Part shown: positions 55,317 to 64,000 of the stretch, piece after piece
Layout: each line of letters begins with the position of its first letter
How positions within the stretch are numbered: position 1 is the first letter of the stretch
Assembly (NCBI RefSeq): GCF_022539505.1
Contig: NC_061508.1
Location: 95,707,276 to 95,771,275 of the forward strand
Direction: 5' to 3'
Source of the DNA: Lolium rigidum
Lineage: Eukaryota > Streptophyta > Magnoliopsida > Poales > Poaceae
Length of the DNA: 64,000 nt
The notes under the pieces: generated by a model
Seen by the model: the letters and a program-made list of their open reading frames with translations, nothing else
Told to the model about the DNA's origin: nothing
The model's database searches: none
Translations under genes and position numbers: made by a program

Positions 55317-58300
55317 TCAAGTCAAACTCCCCAAATCCACGATATTTAGTTCATTCCTCAAGTAACAGAATCTTGCATCATCAAGTGGCTTCGTGAAAAT
55401 ATCGGCAAGTTGATCCTTGGTTGGCACATGATCAATCACAATATCACCACGGGCAACATGATCACGAATGAAATGATTCCGAATCTCAATATGCTTGGTT
55501 CTTGAGTGTTGCACGGGGTTGTAGGCAATCTTGATAGCACTTTCATTGTCGCACAAAAGAGGCACTTTGTCACAATTGACACCATATTCCTTTAAAGTTT
55601 ACCTCATCCACAACAGTTGAGTGCAAGCACTTGCCGCCGCCACATACTCCGCTTTGGCGGTGGAAAGAGATATGCAATTTTGCTTCTTCGAAGCCCAACT
55701 CACAAGAGATCTTCCAATGAATTGACAAGCACCGGAGGTGGACTTCCTATCATCTTGATCACCGTCCCAATCGGAGTCCGTGTACCCAATAAGAGAGAAA
55801 GATGAGCCTCTTGGGTACCAAAGCCCAAACTTTGGGGTATGAACCAAATATCGAAAGATTCGAGAGACCACCATCAAATGGCTTTCTTTAGGAGCCGCTT
55901 GATATCTTGCACACACACCTACACTTAGCACAATATCGGGCCTAGACGCACAACGGTAAAGCAAAGTACCAATCATAGAACGATAAAGTTTTTGATCAAC
56001 ATATTTACCACCGGTGTTGCGCTTGAGTTGATGCCTAGTTTGCATGGGAGAATATTTTGGCTTTGCATCACTCATCTTGAACCTCTTGAGCATGTCTTGG
56101 ACATATTTAGCTTGAGAGATGAATGTCCCTCCTCTCATTTGCTTGATCTCAAAACCAAGAAAGAAGGTCAATTCTCCCATCATGGACATCTCAAAACGGT
56201 CGGTCATGAGCTTCTCGAACTCTACATTAAAAGCACAATTAGATGAGCCAAAGATAATATCATCAACATAAACTTGGCATATGAAAAGCTCCCCTTTAAA
56301 TCTCTTAGTAAAGAGAGTGGGATCGATTTGCCCCACTTCAAATCCACAATCTAGCAAAAGGTCTCTAAGGTGCTCATACCACGCACGTGGATCTGGTTTA
56401 AGTCCATAGAGCGCCTTATTAAGCTTGTAGACATGGTTAGGGAAGCGGGTGTCCTCAAACCCCGGGGGTTGCGTAACATATACTAGTTCTTTTAGGGGAC
56501 CATTAAGAAAAGCACTTTTAACATCCATTTAATGCAATTTAAAGTTGTGGTGAGAGGCATAAGCAAGGAGGATACGAATGGACTCAAGGCGAGCCACGGG
56601 AGCAAAGGTTTCATCAAAGTCAATTCCTTCCACTTGAGAGTATCCTTGAGCCACCAATCTTGCTTTGTTCCTCACCACAATACCATTTGAGTCTTGCTTG
56701 TTCTTAAAGATCCACTTGGTGCCTATAACATTGAGGCAATCCTTTGGCTTCTCAACTAGTTCCCATACATTATTGCGCTTGAAATTATTGATTTCATCAT
56801 GCATAGCTTCAACCCAATCATAATCCTCAAGAGCCTCAAAGACTTTCTTTGGTTCAACCATTGATATGTGAGCATGATGCTCACTAAAACTTGCTAGTTG
56901 TCTTCTAGTGGTTCTTCTTTGATCTAGCTTATCGGCAACCTTATCAAGAGACACATCAATCTTCTTTAGTGCTCTAATCAATCTTGCTTCATGACGGGCT
57001 TCGATCTCCTTATTATTGTGAGGAATCACTTGATCATCTTGATCATTTGAGTCCCCATCTTGACCGAAAGGTTGGCCTTGATCAACAAGAGTATCTTCAA
57101 CATGAGAAGCTTCACCAATAGGGGAAGATGGTTGATCTTGGCCTTGATCCTTGCTTGCATCATGAGATGTGTTACTTGGTTCTTGCGAAGCAACTTGATC
57201 AACAACGGGAGGGTCTTGAGCTTGTTCTAGGGATGGTGAAACACTTGTTCCATTGGCTTGATTGTCTTGTGAAGAGGAGGGCTCTACTTGAGTAGAGCAT
57301 AGTTCTTCTCGGTCCACCACAAGGTGTCCCTCAATGGGGCGGAAAAATTCCACACCCATTCTTCCTATGGCTTCATGAGGCATTTCAACATCTTCACTTG
57401 ACACATTGGGTTGTGCCACTTGGGAACCATCATTCTCTTCGAATTCCACACTACATGACTCAATGACAAACTGTGAGATTTTATCATAGATCCTATAAGT
57501 GCGAGATTCGACACCATAACCAACAAAAATACCCTCCAAAGATTTAGCTTGAAACTTTGAGAACCGAACCCCTTTGATCAAATAGTAACACTTGCATCCG
57601 AACACTCGGAAGTAAGAGACATTGGGTTTGTTGCTGGTGAGAACTTCATACGGAGTCTTCAACATTCCTTTCCGAAAGAAGAGCCTATTTGATGAGTGAC
57701 ATGCTGTGGACACGGCCTCGGCCCACAAGAATGGATGAGATTTGAATTCCGCCAACATGGACCTTGCCATATCCAAGAGAGTACGATTCTTCCTTTCGGC
57801 TACACCATTTTGTTGAGGAGTATATGCAGCGGAATATTGATGGCGAATACCCTCTTCACCAAGAAAATCGTTTAAGGTGTAGTTCTTGAACTCCGAGCCA
57901 TTATCACTCCGAATGACCAAGATAGGAAGATTGTGTTGACGTTGCACTTGCTTGGAGAAGTTGATCATAGCTTGTTGAGTCTCACTCTTGCACTTGAAGA
58001 AATAAACCCAAGTGTATCTTGAGAAGTCATCAACAATCACCAAGCAATATCTCTTCCCACCAAGACTAGCTTTGGGAACGGCACCAAAGAGATCAACATG
58101 GAGAAGCTCCAAGATCCTCTTTGATGAAATGATGGTCTTGGCCTTGTGAAGAGAATCATGCATCTTGCCGTCAACACATGCCCTACAAACACGATCTTTG
58201 GCAAACGAGACATTTTCTTTTAGTCCGAGGATGTGGCCACCCTTGTGAAGACTTTGCAAAGTTCTCATGTTGACATGGGATAGGCGGCGATGCCACAACC

Positions 58301-58355
58301 ATCCCAAGTCGGCCTTTCCAAAAAGACACATCGATTGAGTATTGGTTGACCCCAA
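55317..58355 (-). pseudogene. Sirevirus polyprotein: integrase, RT and RNase H with two in-frame stops
   Basis: One frame spans integrase ([53 protein letters not shown]), an acidic/Gln-rich linker, RT ([14 protein letters not shown] start, [22 protein letters not shown]) and RNase H ([49 protein letters not shown]). Nonsense codons TAA stand at 56529-56531 (before [10 protein letters not shown], where relatives have Gln) and 55599-55601 (LLWMR-stop-TLKEY, also Gln). Both are CAA-to-TAA type. A frameshift near 58345 separates it from the protease. Catalytic residues are otherwise kept (D-D-E, YVDD), so decay is recent. Confidence 0.9.
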
Positions 58356-58559
58356 AAGTCTACCACATATAGCACATTTTCGACATATCCCACGAAAGCA
58401 ACCTCAAGAGTCTTGCTCCACAAGAGGACCACTAGATCCGGTTCAAAGAAGACGGAGAAACCCATCTTAGAAAGTGCACGAATGGAAAGTAAGTTGTAAC
58501 CAAGGGTTTCAACAAGCATAACATTCACAAGAGTGATGTTTGGTGTTACCACCACCTTG

Positions 58560-58725
58560 CCGAAACCCGATACCTTACACTATGATTTATCTCCATAAGT
58601 GACGGTTGCTTGATGATCATTTGGTAGCAACTCCGTCACTAATTGCTTGCTTCCGGTCATATGATTTGTACATCCACTATCGACGATCCATTTTATTCCA
58701 CCGGAAGCATAGTCCTACAAGGGAT
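58560..58725 (-). pseudogene. Sirevirus aspartic protease region, interrupted
   Basis: IKWIVDSGCTNHMTG, the Copia DSG protease motif, is on the minus strand at about 58657-58701. Stops lie on both sides (near 58722 and 58582). A downstream frame (58555-58265) contains GYNLLSIRALSKMGF, the usual end of the Copia protease region. Confidence 0.75.
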
Positions 58726-60079
58726 TATTTGGAGGTTTTAGGTCCCCATTTCTCAATGGGTCCTTTCAAGTTAGTAACAAGGGTTTTTGGAACCCAAATA
58801 GCATATTCAATTAATCCCTCACTAGGGCCAACATATTTTGCATAAACATCACCATAATAATCAACATATAAAATATGGTGAGGATTGTTAGTTCCCGCAA
58901 AGTCACTCCGAGGAGACTTGTCCCTAATGACAACACCACTCGAAGAGGAAGTCTTCTTTGCTAGAGCGGGCTTGGCCTTCTTGGTCTTCTTCTTCTTTGG
59001 AGCGCCATAGCCGAGACCTTCTTTGCTACTGTATGGCCTTTGATAAACCAAAGGATCAACAATAGCCCTTTGTGTTGGCAAGGTAGCAATGACGGGACCC
59101 TTACCTTTAAGGTTGGCAAGCTCCTTTTTCTACCTAGCATTTTCCTCAATAATAATAGCATGATCACATGAGGGAGTAGAGGCACTAGGAGAATTAGTTT
59201 GAGTGAGTTGAATTTTAAGTTGTTCATGTAACTTGAGAAGTGTAGAGTGGTCACCCTCCAAGGCCTTGTGAGCCTTGATGAGCTTCTCTATATCCTCGGT
59301 TAGTTTGTCATGACCAACTCCAAATTCAACCTTTTTCTTCTTATAAAGTTTGTACTTAGCCCTAGCATGGTCACGTTCCTTGGTGAGTTTGGAAGTGACC
59401 TCATTTTGAGCTATTTCATGCGATTCAATGTTCTTTTCAAGAGTAAGCCTAAGTTCATGTTCTTCTTCAAGAGCAAAATTAAGAGATGAAATTTCATCGG
59501 CATAAACTCTTTCATTTTCTTCCTTCTTTTCAAGAAATAAATTGGTCTCTACATATTTAGCTAGAAGACCTTCAAAGTGCACTTTAGATTCACCTTTTAA
59601 GTTAGCTATGAAACTTGTCAAGGAGGTATTAGAATCAACTAAGCTAAGACTAGGATCATCATTAGTAACAATAGGAGTCTTAGAGAGAGTTGAGGGTGAT
59701 ACCTCCGTTAGCTTAGCCATGAAGCACTTGGCGTCTCGAGAAGAGGTGTTCTCATTGGGGGATTCAAATAATGATGAAGAAGGGGAAGAGGCAATGGCAA
59801 TAGTGGCCACTTGACTTGTGGATTCTTCTTCTTCTTCATCATCATCATCGGAAGAATATTCTTCATGAGCAACAAGAACAATTCTTGAATTTGACTTCTG
59901 GTTGGGAAACTTCTTGTTGAAGAATGGCTTCTTGGTAGGGTACTTGGATATTTCTTTGCGAACAAGTCTCCCATCATTCTTCTCTCTTGGCTCATAAGGA
60001 CATTCGCAACGAAGTGTCGCTTGCTTGAGCAATTGAAGCAAGTCCTTAACTTTTGAGTCCCACCCTTGGCATACTTGGA
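58726..60079 (-). pseudogene. Sirevirus gag C-terminus: zinc knuckle, acidic and coiled-coil region
   Basis: A CCHC knuckle (CFNCSSKRHFV...) lies at about 60005-60039 and is frameshifted just before its last Cys (CPYEPRE is in the next frame). It is followed by a basic stretch, SSDDDDEEEEES, then a long Glu/Lys-rich helical segment (about 59560-59190) typical of Sirevirus gag. A stop near 59133 precedes a Lys-rich segment (GAPKKKKTKKAKPAL). The frame is cut at 60079 by the CACTA insertion, so apparent coding beyond that point is chimaeric. Confidence 0.78.
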
Positions 60080-60104
60080 CACTACTAGGGAAAAGCCTAT
60101 AGGT

Positions 60105-60450
60105 GGAGGCAAGTGGTGCCGGCGCACCACCATAGGCATGCGCCGGTGGAACTTGTTGCCGGCGCACCCGGAAGCCGCCGCGCCGGCGATGCCTTCCCAC
60201 CTGCCGGCGCACCGGCTGACACGACGCGCCGGCGCTATTTCCTGGCAACACCTCCCCCAACTCGGCCAGGCCCACGAAGCATTGCCGGCGCACCAGCCCG
60301 GGAGCGCGCCGGCGGTAATTTTCTATTACCGGCGCGCTCTTGGGCTGGTGCGCCGGCAATGCTTCATGGGCCTGGTCTGGAGCAGATATAGCCGGATGGG
60401 CTATACACTGCCGGCGCACCCAGGTACTGGTGCGCCGGCAGTAACCTGGG
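60105..60450. repeat. CACTA subterminal repeats (GCCGGCGCACC)
   Basis: Roughly fifteen copies of GCCGGCGCACC, TGCGCCGG or parts of them in both orientations, with a long inverted pair around 60275-60370 (GCATTGCCGGCGCACCAGCC against GGCTGGTGCGCCGGCAATGC). Open frames over it are artefacts. Confidence 0.85.
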
Positions 60451-61004
60451 ACTTATTACAGCCACCAACCAGCACTCACAAGCCACTACACTCACTCCTC
60501 ATCCACACAACCCGACCCTTCTCCCAACGCACCTAATATTTGCCCATTTCTACCCCAACTTTAGCCAATTTGACCAAACAAAATCATATTTTTTGAGCAA
60601 ATCTTCCCTTCCTACATGCATCTCCCACATCCCTATGTAGATCTAGATCTATCTATCACGCATTGACCGCTCAATCTAGATCTAGATCTAGAAAGTTAGC
60701 TTCCATACGCCGTGGTAGCGGCGCGACGTCTCGATCTCGTTGACGAATATATCAAACAAATAGGTGATTAATGAACAAATTGAGGAATGAAATCGACTTA
60801 TGTTGGACATTTGAAGCAAAGCTCTCGTGTGTGGCATATATATATGTTGTGCTTGTGCTTGTGTGTGTTGGCGTTGAAAATGAGTTGCCAACGTTGCGCC
60901 GAAATGTTGATTCTTTAAGTTTCCGTTTCGGCACATTTCTGGCGCTCCTATGTCCTACCGTGTAGGAAGGTCATGCCGAAATTTTCCGTGAAAACTACCG
61001 ACGG
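60451..61004. other. Leader region of the CACTA transposase
   Basis: Contains AGATCTAGATCTAT-type palindromes (60640-60690) and no recognised gene. The transposase transcript probably starts here. Confidence 0.4.
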
Positions 61005-63078
61005 ATGCATGGTTCTAATGAATTATGTAATCTTACCATGCAGGCGATAATGGTTATCGAGATGAGTGAAAGCATCGTGATGAGATATCCGAAACACGCG
61101 ATCATCGACATGTATGAAAATAACCGCACGGAGGTATTGTGTCCGTGCCGGAGATGCAAACGAGGGAAATGGTTTGACCCGTATTCGGGCAAATTGCAGG
61201 GGCACCTGCTCACTAATGGTTTCATGCATGGACACACTCAATGGATGAGTGATGATGGCGCGGAGGTCAATGGGGCGACGGCGGCAGGTGGTAAAAATGG
61301 CCGGCAAGAAGGAGGGCATCATGATATTGATGACGATGAAGAGTTTGTCGCACAGGACGATAACCTTGACGACGACAATAACCTTGACGACGACAATAAC
61401 CTTGACGACGACGAAGAGGTGCCGCTAGCTTCAGTCGTGTGGGACCCTCATCTTCAAGATCTGCTTCTCGAAAAGACGAAAGGCGCCAAGCGGAAATCAA
61501 AGCTTGAGCAACTCGAGATAGACTCGAATACTCCGTTGTACGACTCAGGTCGCGGGTTGGGGAGTCTCGCTTGAGAGTAGCTCTCGATGTGCTGCAGATG
61601 AAGGCGAAACACGGATGGACGGACACAAGCGTCGACGACATCCAGGAATACGTGAAAGATCTCCTTCCTGCCGGGAACACGTGTCCTGGTAGTCTAGCCG
61701 AGGCCAAGAGAATCACGTGCCCTCTCGACTTACCCCACGAAAAGTATCACGCCTGCATCAACGACTGTATCATGTATCGCAAGGAGCACATGGACAAGAC
61801 CAAATGTCTGTGTGTGAAGCTGAACGGTACAAGAAAGGGAAGAAGAAAGCTCCTCGGAAAGTTGTGTGGTACTTCCCGCTCGCCCCCAGCTTCAACGGTT
61901 CTACGCGGACCGCAAGGAAGAAAAGCTCATGCGGCGGCACGCGAAAGAAAGGAGGCGGTGTTGAATGATAAAGAGCGGATTGAGCACCCGAGTGCTGACG
62001 CACCCTTCGGATGCAAGCCAGTGGAAAGCATTAGACAATGAATTCGGAAGTTTTGGGGCAGATCCCAGAAACATCAGGTTGGGTGCGAGCACGGACGGAT
62101 TCAATCCGTTCGGAAACACGAGCAGCACACATAGCACATGGCCCGTGTTTGTATGGATCTACAACCTCCCGCCCTGGCTGTGCATGAAGAGGAAGTACAT
62201 ACGAGATGAGTATGCTAATTCAAGGGCCGACACAGCCAGGAAACGATATCAACATGTATCTCGAACTATTAAAGGAGGAGCTTGAAACGTTGTGGGCGGA
62301 GGAAGGGGTAGATACATGGGACGCCGTCGCGGAAGAATATTTCCCTTTGAGAGCCGCGTTGATCACGACGGTGCGGGACTACCTCGGATACGGTTACATT
62401 TCGTGCCAGGTGTGCCATGGACACAAGGCATGTGTCAGGTGCATGGAAGAGACGATGTTTTTGCAGCTTGGTAAGGATCCCGGCTCTTCGAAAACAGTTT
62501 ACATGGGGCATCGAAGGTGGCTACAGAAAACTGACCCGTGGAGAAAGCGTGGAGATCTGTTCGATGGTACAAATGAACCCCGAGGACCTCCACGTAAGAA
62601 GAGCGGCGAAGAGATCGATACATTACTGAAAGGTTGGAAGGAGTGCCCTGCGCCGGGAAAGATTCGTCAAAAGCCTGGAGAGAAGAAGAAGAAAAAGGAA
62701 ACGACGCCGCTCATTGGTGTATGGAAAAGGAGGTCCGTGTTTTGGGACTTGCCGTACTGGAAAATTCTCGATACACCTCACTGCCTTGATGTCATGCATA
62801 TTACAAAGAACGTGTGCGAGAGCTTGCTTGGCACTCTTCTCAACATGCCGGACCGGACCAAAGATGGGCCGAAAGCAAGACAGGACCTGAAAGTTTTGGG
62901 CATCAGGGAAGAGCTTCAGATCCCGCCGGCCCAAGAGGGACAGTCGGAGGAGGAGGCGGACGGCGGTCAGAAGCGCAAAAGGATTAAGCAGCCAGACTAT
63001 TACTGTCCCCCCTCCTGCTTCACTTTTAGTCCGCTACAACATAAAAGACACGTAGAGACGTTAAATTTAGGTGGTTAA
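61005..63078 (+). pseudogene. CACTA TNP2-type transposase with transposase-associated domain, frameshifted
   Basis: 61005-61574 holds the transposase-associated zinc-binding domain (MYENNRTEVLCPCRRCKRGKW, then HLLTNGFMHGHTQWM; shown in part) and an acidic linker with three copies of DDNNL from an 18-bp repeat (61355-61415). The TNP2 core follows in pieces: VALDVLQMKAKHGW (61575), LPHEKYHACINDCIMYRKEH (61727), DASQWKALDNEFGSFGADPRN (62015), NIRLGASTDGFNPFGN, WIYNLPPWLCMKRKYI, MSMLIQGPTQPGNDINMYL (62206), ISCQVCHGHKACVRCME, VFWDLPYWKILDTPHCLDVMHITKNV (62737; in part). Frame changes occur near 61550, 61800, 61950 and 62205. The end after about 63055 is foreign sequence. In active elements this protein binds the ends and cuts. 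Confidence 0.88.
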
Positions 63079-64000
63079 AACGCTTTAAAGCGTCATTATG
63101 TGCTTGTAGAGCCGCTTGTGTAAAGCGTCGTAGAAGCGTCTTCTTATGCACCGTCTCAAGTTTTATAAAGACACATTAGAAGCGTGTTTATATGGCATGA
63201 GACGTTCTTAAAGCGTGTCTATCCCTTTAGAGACGTTGTGATGATTTCCCCCATAAATCGTCTTTACATTTACGTTCTTGCGTCCTAAAGAATCGTATAC
63301 ACTTTTTTCTTTTACGTAAATAATTATTTTATAGTTGAGACAAATTCCTTTCACGTATTAGGATAATACAATATATATGCTATCAAACACGATAACACAA
63401 AATACAATGCATTCTTTGGAGAAAAACTTTATTTATCGGGAACAACAGTACATTACAAGCGATTTGAACATATTCATGAAACAATTACAAACTCGACCAT
63501 GCAAAATCCTCTAAATCTCGTACACTTTCTTCTATAGTAGTTGGAATATCTCTACAAGCTTCTGCATGGAACAATGGTACATCAGCTCTCCATCACCACT
63601 ACTGCTGGTTTGTCTTGCAATATTCTGTGTTGCTTAAAAACTATCACAAAATTTCCCTGTAGACAATGGAACAATGTTAGTTGGAATATCAGTATAAATA
63701 TCTCTACAAGCTTCCGGATGGAGCAATACATCAGCTCTCCATCGCCACTACTGCTGGTTTGTCTTGCAATATTCTGTGTTGCTTAAAACCGTTACAAACA
63801 ATTTCACTGTAGACAAAGTCAATCGAAAAGTAAACAAAGTATCTTGCAATAAATTTCAATAGCAAGTTCTACTTTTCACATGCACAAATGGAGCACACCC
63901 CGTGAGTGTTTTACCATCAGAGCGGTATATCTGCAAAATACAGCACCATCTGTTCACATTGGCTGCTGCAAGAAAAAGAATTACCAAATACTAAACAGCC
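63061..64000. repeat. Unclassified repeat interrupting the CACTA element, runs off the window
   Basis: Coding similarity stops at about 63055. 63080-63260 has several AAAGCGTC, GAAGCGTC and GAGACGTT motifs in both orientations, like the subterminal zone of a DNA transposon. No terminal repeat or target copy can be confirmed. From 63420 the sequence is AT-rich. Confidence 0.5.
63540..63815. repeat. Direct duplication of about 138 bp
   Basis: 63540-63677 and 63678-63815 share TTGGAATATC, CTCTACAAGCTTC, CATCAGCTCTCCATC, CACTACTGCTGGTTTGTCTTG and TGTAGACAA in the same order (shown in part). The continuous frame across it (63541-63786) is a by-product. Confidence 0.8.

Larger units (their letters stand above)
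52862..60079 (-). mobile_element. Sirevirus-like (Maximus-type) Ty1/Copia element, 5' part cut by CACTA insertion
   Basis: On the minus strand: gag (interrupted at 60079), protease, integrase, RT, RNase H, a long region with an acidic frame, polypurine tract and a 1.4-kb 3' LTR. The large gag with coiled-coil tail and the extra region before the 3' LTR are Sirevirus traits. It was inserted in the unclassified repeat. The 5' LTR, if present, lies right of the window beyond the CACTA element. Several nonsense codons and frameshifts make it non-autonomous. Confidence 0.88.
60080..63060 (+). mobile_element. CACTA transposon, 5' portion, inserted in Sirevirus gag
   Basis: Begins CACTACTAGGGAAAAGCC at 60080, followed by dense GCCGGCGCACC subterminal repeats and a plus-strand transposase region. 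Its family differs from the CACTA at 1-2119 (subterminal GTGGCGCACC). The 3' end is not in the window; around 63060 an unrelated repeat interrupts it. Confidence 0.85.

Noticed and set aside
59130..60419. A 429-codon minus frame joining gag to GC-rich sequence
   Set aside because: It crosses the CACTA insertion point at 60079/60080; the right third is antisense to CACTA subterminal repeats.

Overview
The window is nuclear DNA of a grass, most likely a Pooideae/Triticeae-type genome. The evidence is Stowaway MITEs with CTCCCTCC ends, several CACTA families, Sirevirus-type Copia and Tat-type Gypsy elements nested in one another, split genes with GT-AG introns, and plant BAHD and 2-oxoglutarate dioxygenase genes. 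No bacterial, organellar or rRNA sequence was seen. About nine tenths of the window is mobile or repeated DNA. The assignment to tribe is an inference.

Layout. 1-2119: 3' part of a CACTA transposon (decayed Ulp1-like and viroplasmin-like ORFs, subterminal repeats, TAGTG end). 2120-5026: minus-strand Gypsy remnant (3' LTR and integrase). 5027-6518: minus-strand Copia remnant cut off inside its reverse transcriptase and abutting a gene. 6519-12086: a 5'-truncated UNC93-like transporter gene whose nine remaining exons are all in phase. Its introns hold two MITEs and a 2.9-kb Helitron that itself carries a long-TIR element and a PIF/Harbinger-like element. 12087-14961: a MITE, a CACTA-like relic and one piece of an unclassified repeat. 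14962-about 20985: body of a Tat-type Gypsy element with both ends missing. 21410-22768: intact single-exon BAHD acyltransferase (minus strand). 23016-38668: a tandem segmental duplication. Each copy carries one intact three-exon 2OG-Fe(II) dioxygenase gene (24992-26230 and 33611-34932, minus strand). 36.9-41.05 kb and 52.1-52.86 kb: a tandem array of an unclassified 1.83-kb repeat with an internal hairpin. It is split by a complete, very young LTR retrotransposon without recognisable coding capacity (41052-52096; 5-bp TSD CTAAG). 52862-60079: minus-strand Sirevirus-like Copia (3' LTR to gag) inserted in the same array. 60080-about 63060: 5' end and TNP2 transposase pseudogene of a CACTA element inserted in the Sirevirus gag. 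63.06-64.0 kb: a further unclassified repeat running off the window.

Genes and interplay. The host loci with good support are the UNC93-like remnant, the BAHD acyltransferase and the dioxygenase pair. A possible small secreted peptide (27324-27563) is open only in the first duplicated copy. BAHD enzymes and 2OG dioxygenases both modify specialised metabolites and lie next to each other here, but a shared pathway is only an inference.

The insertions give a relative order. The segmental duplication came first; a Stowaway MITE then entered copy 2 (the empty site survives in copy 1); a 764-bp mini-CACTA carrying a tRNA-like pol III unit then entered that MITE. The noncoding LTR element is the youngest datable insertion, with about 5 substitutions between two 1.95-kb LTRs.
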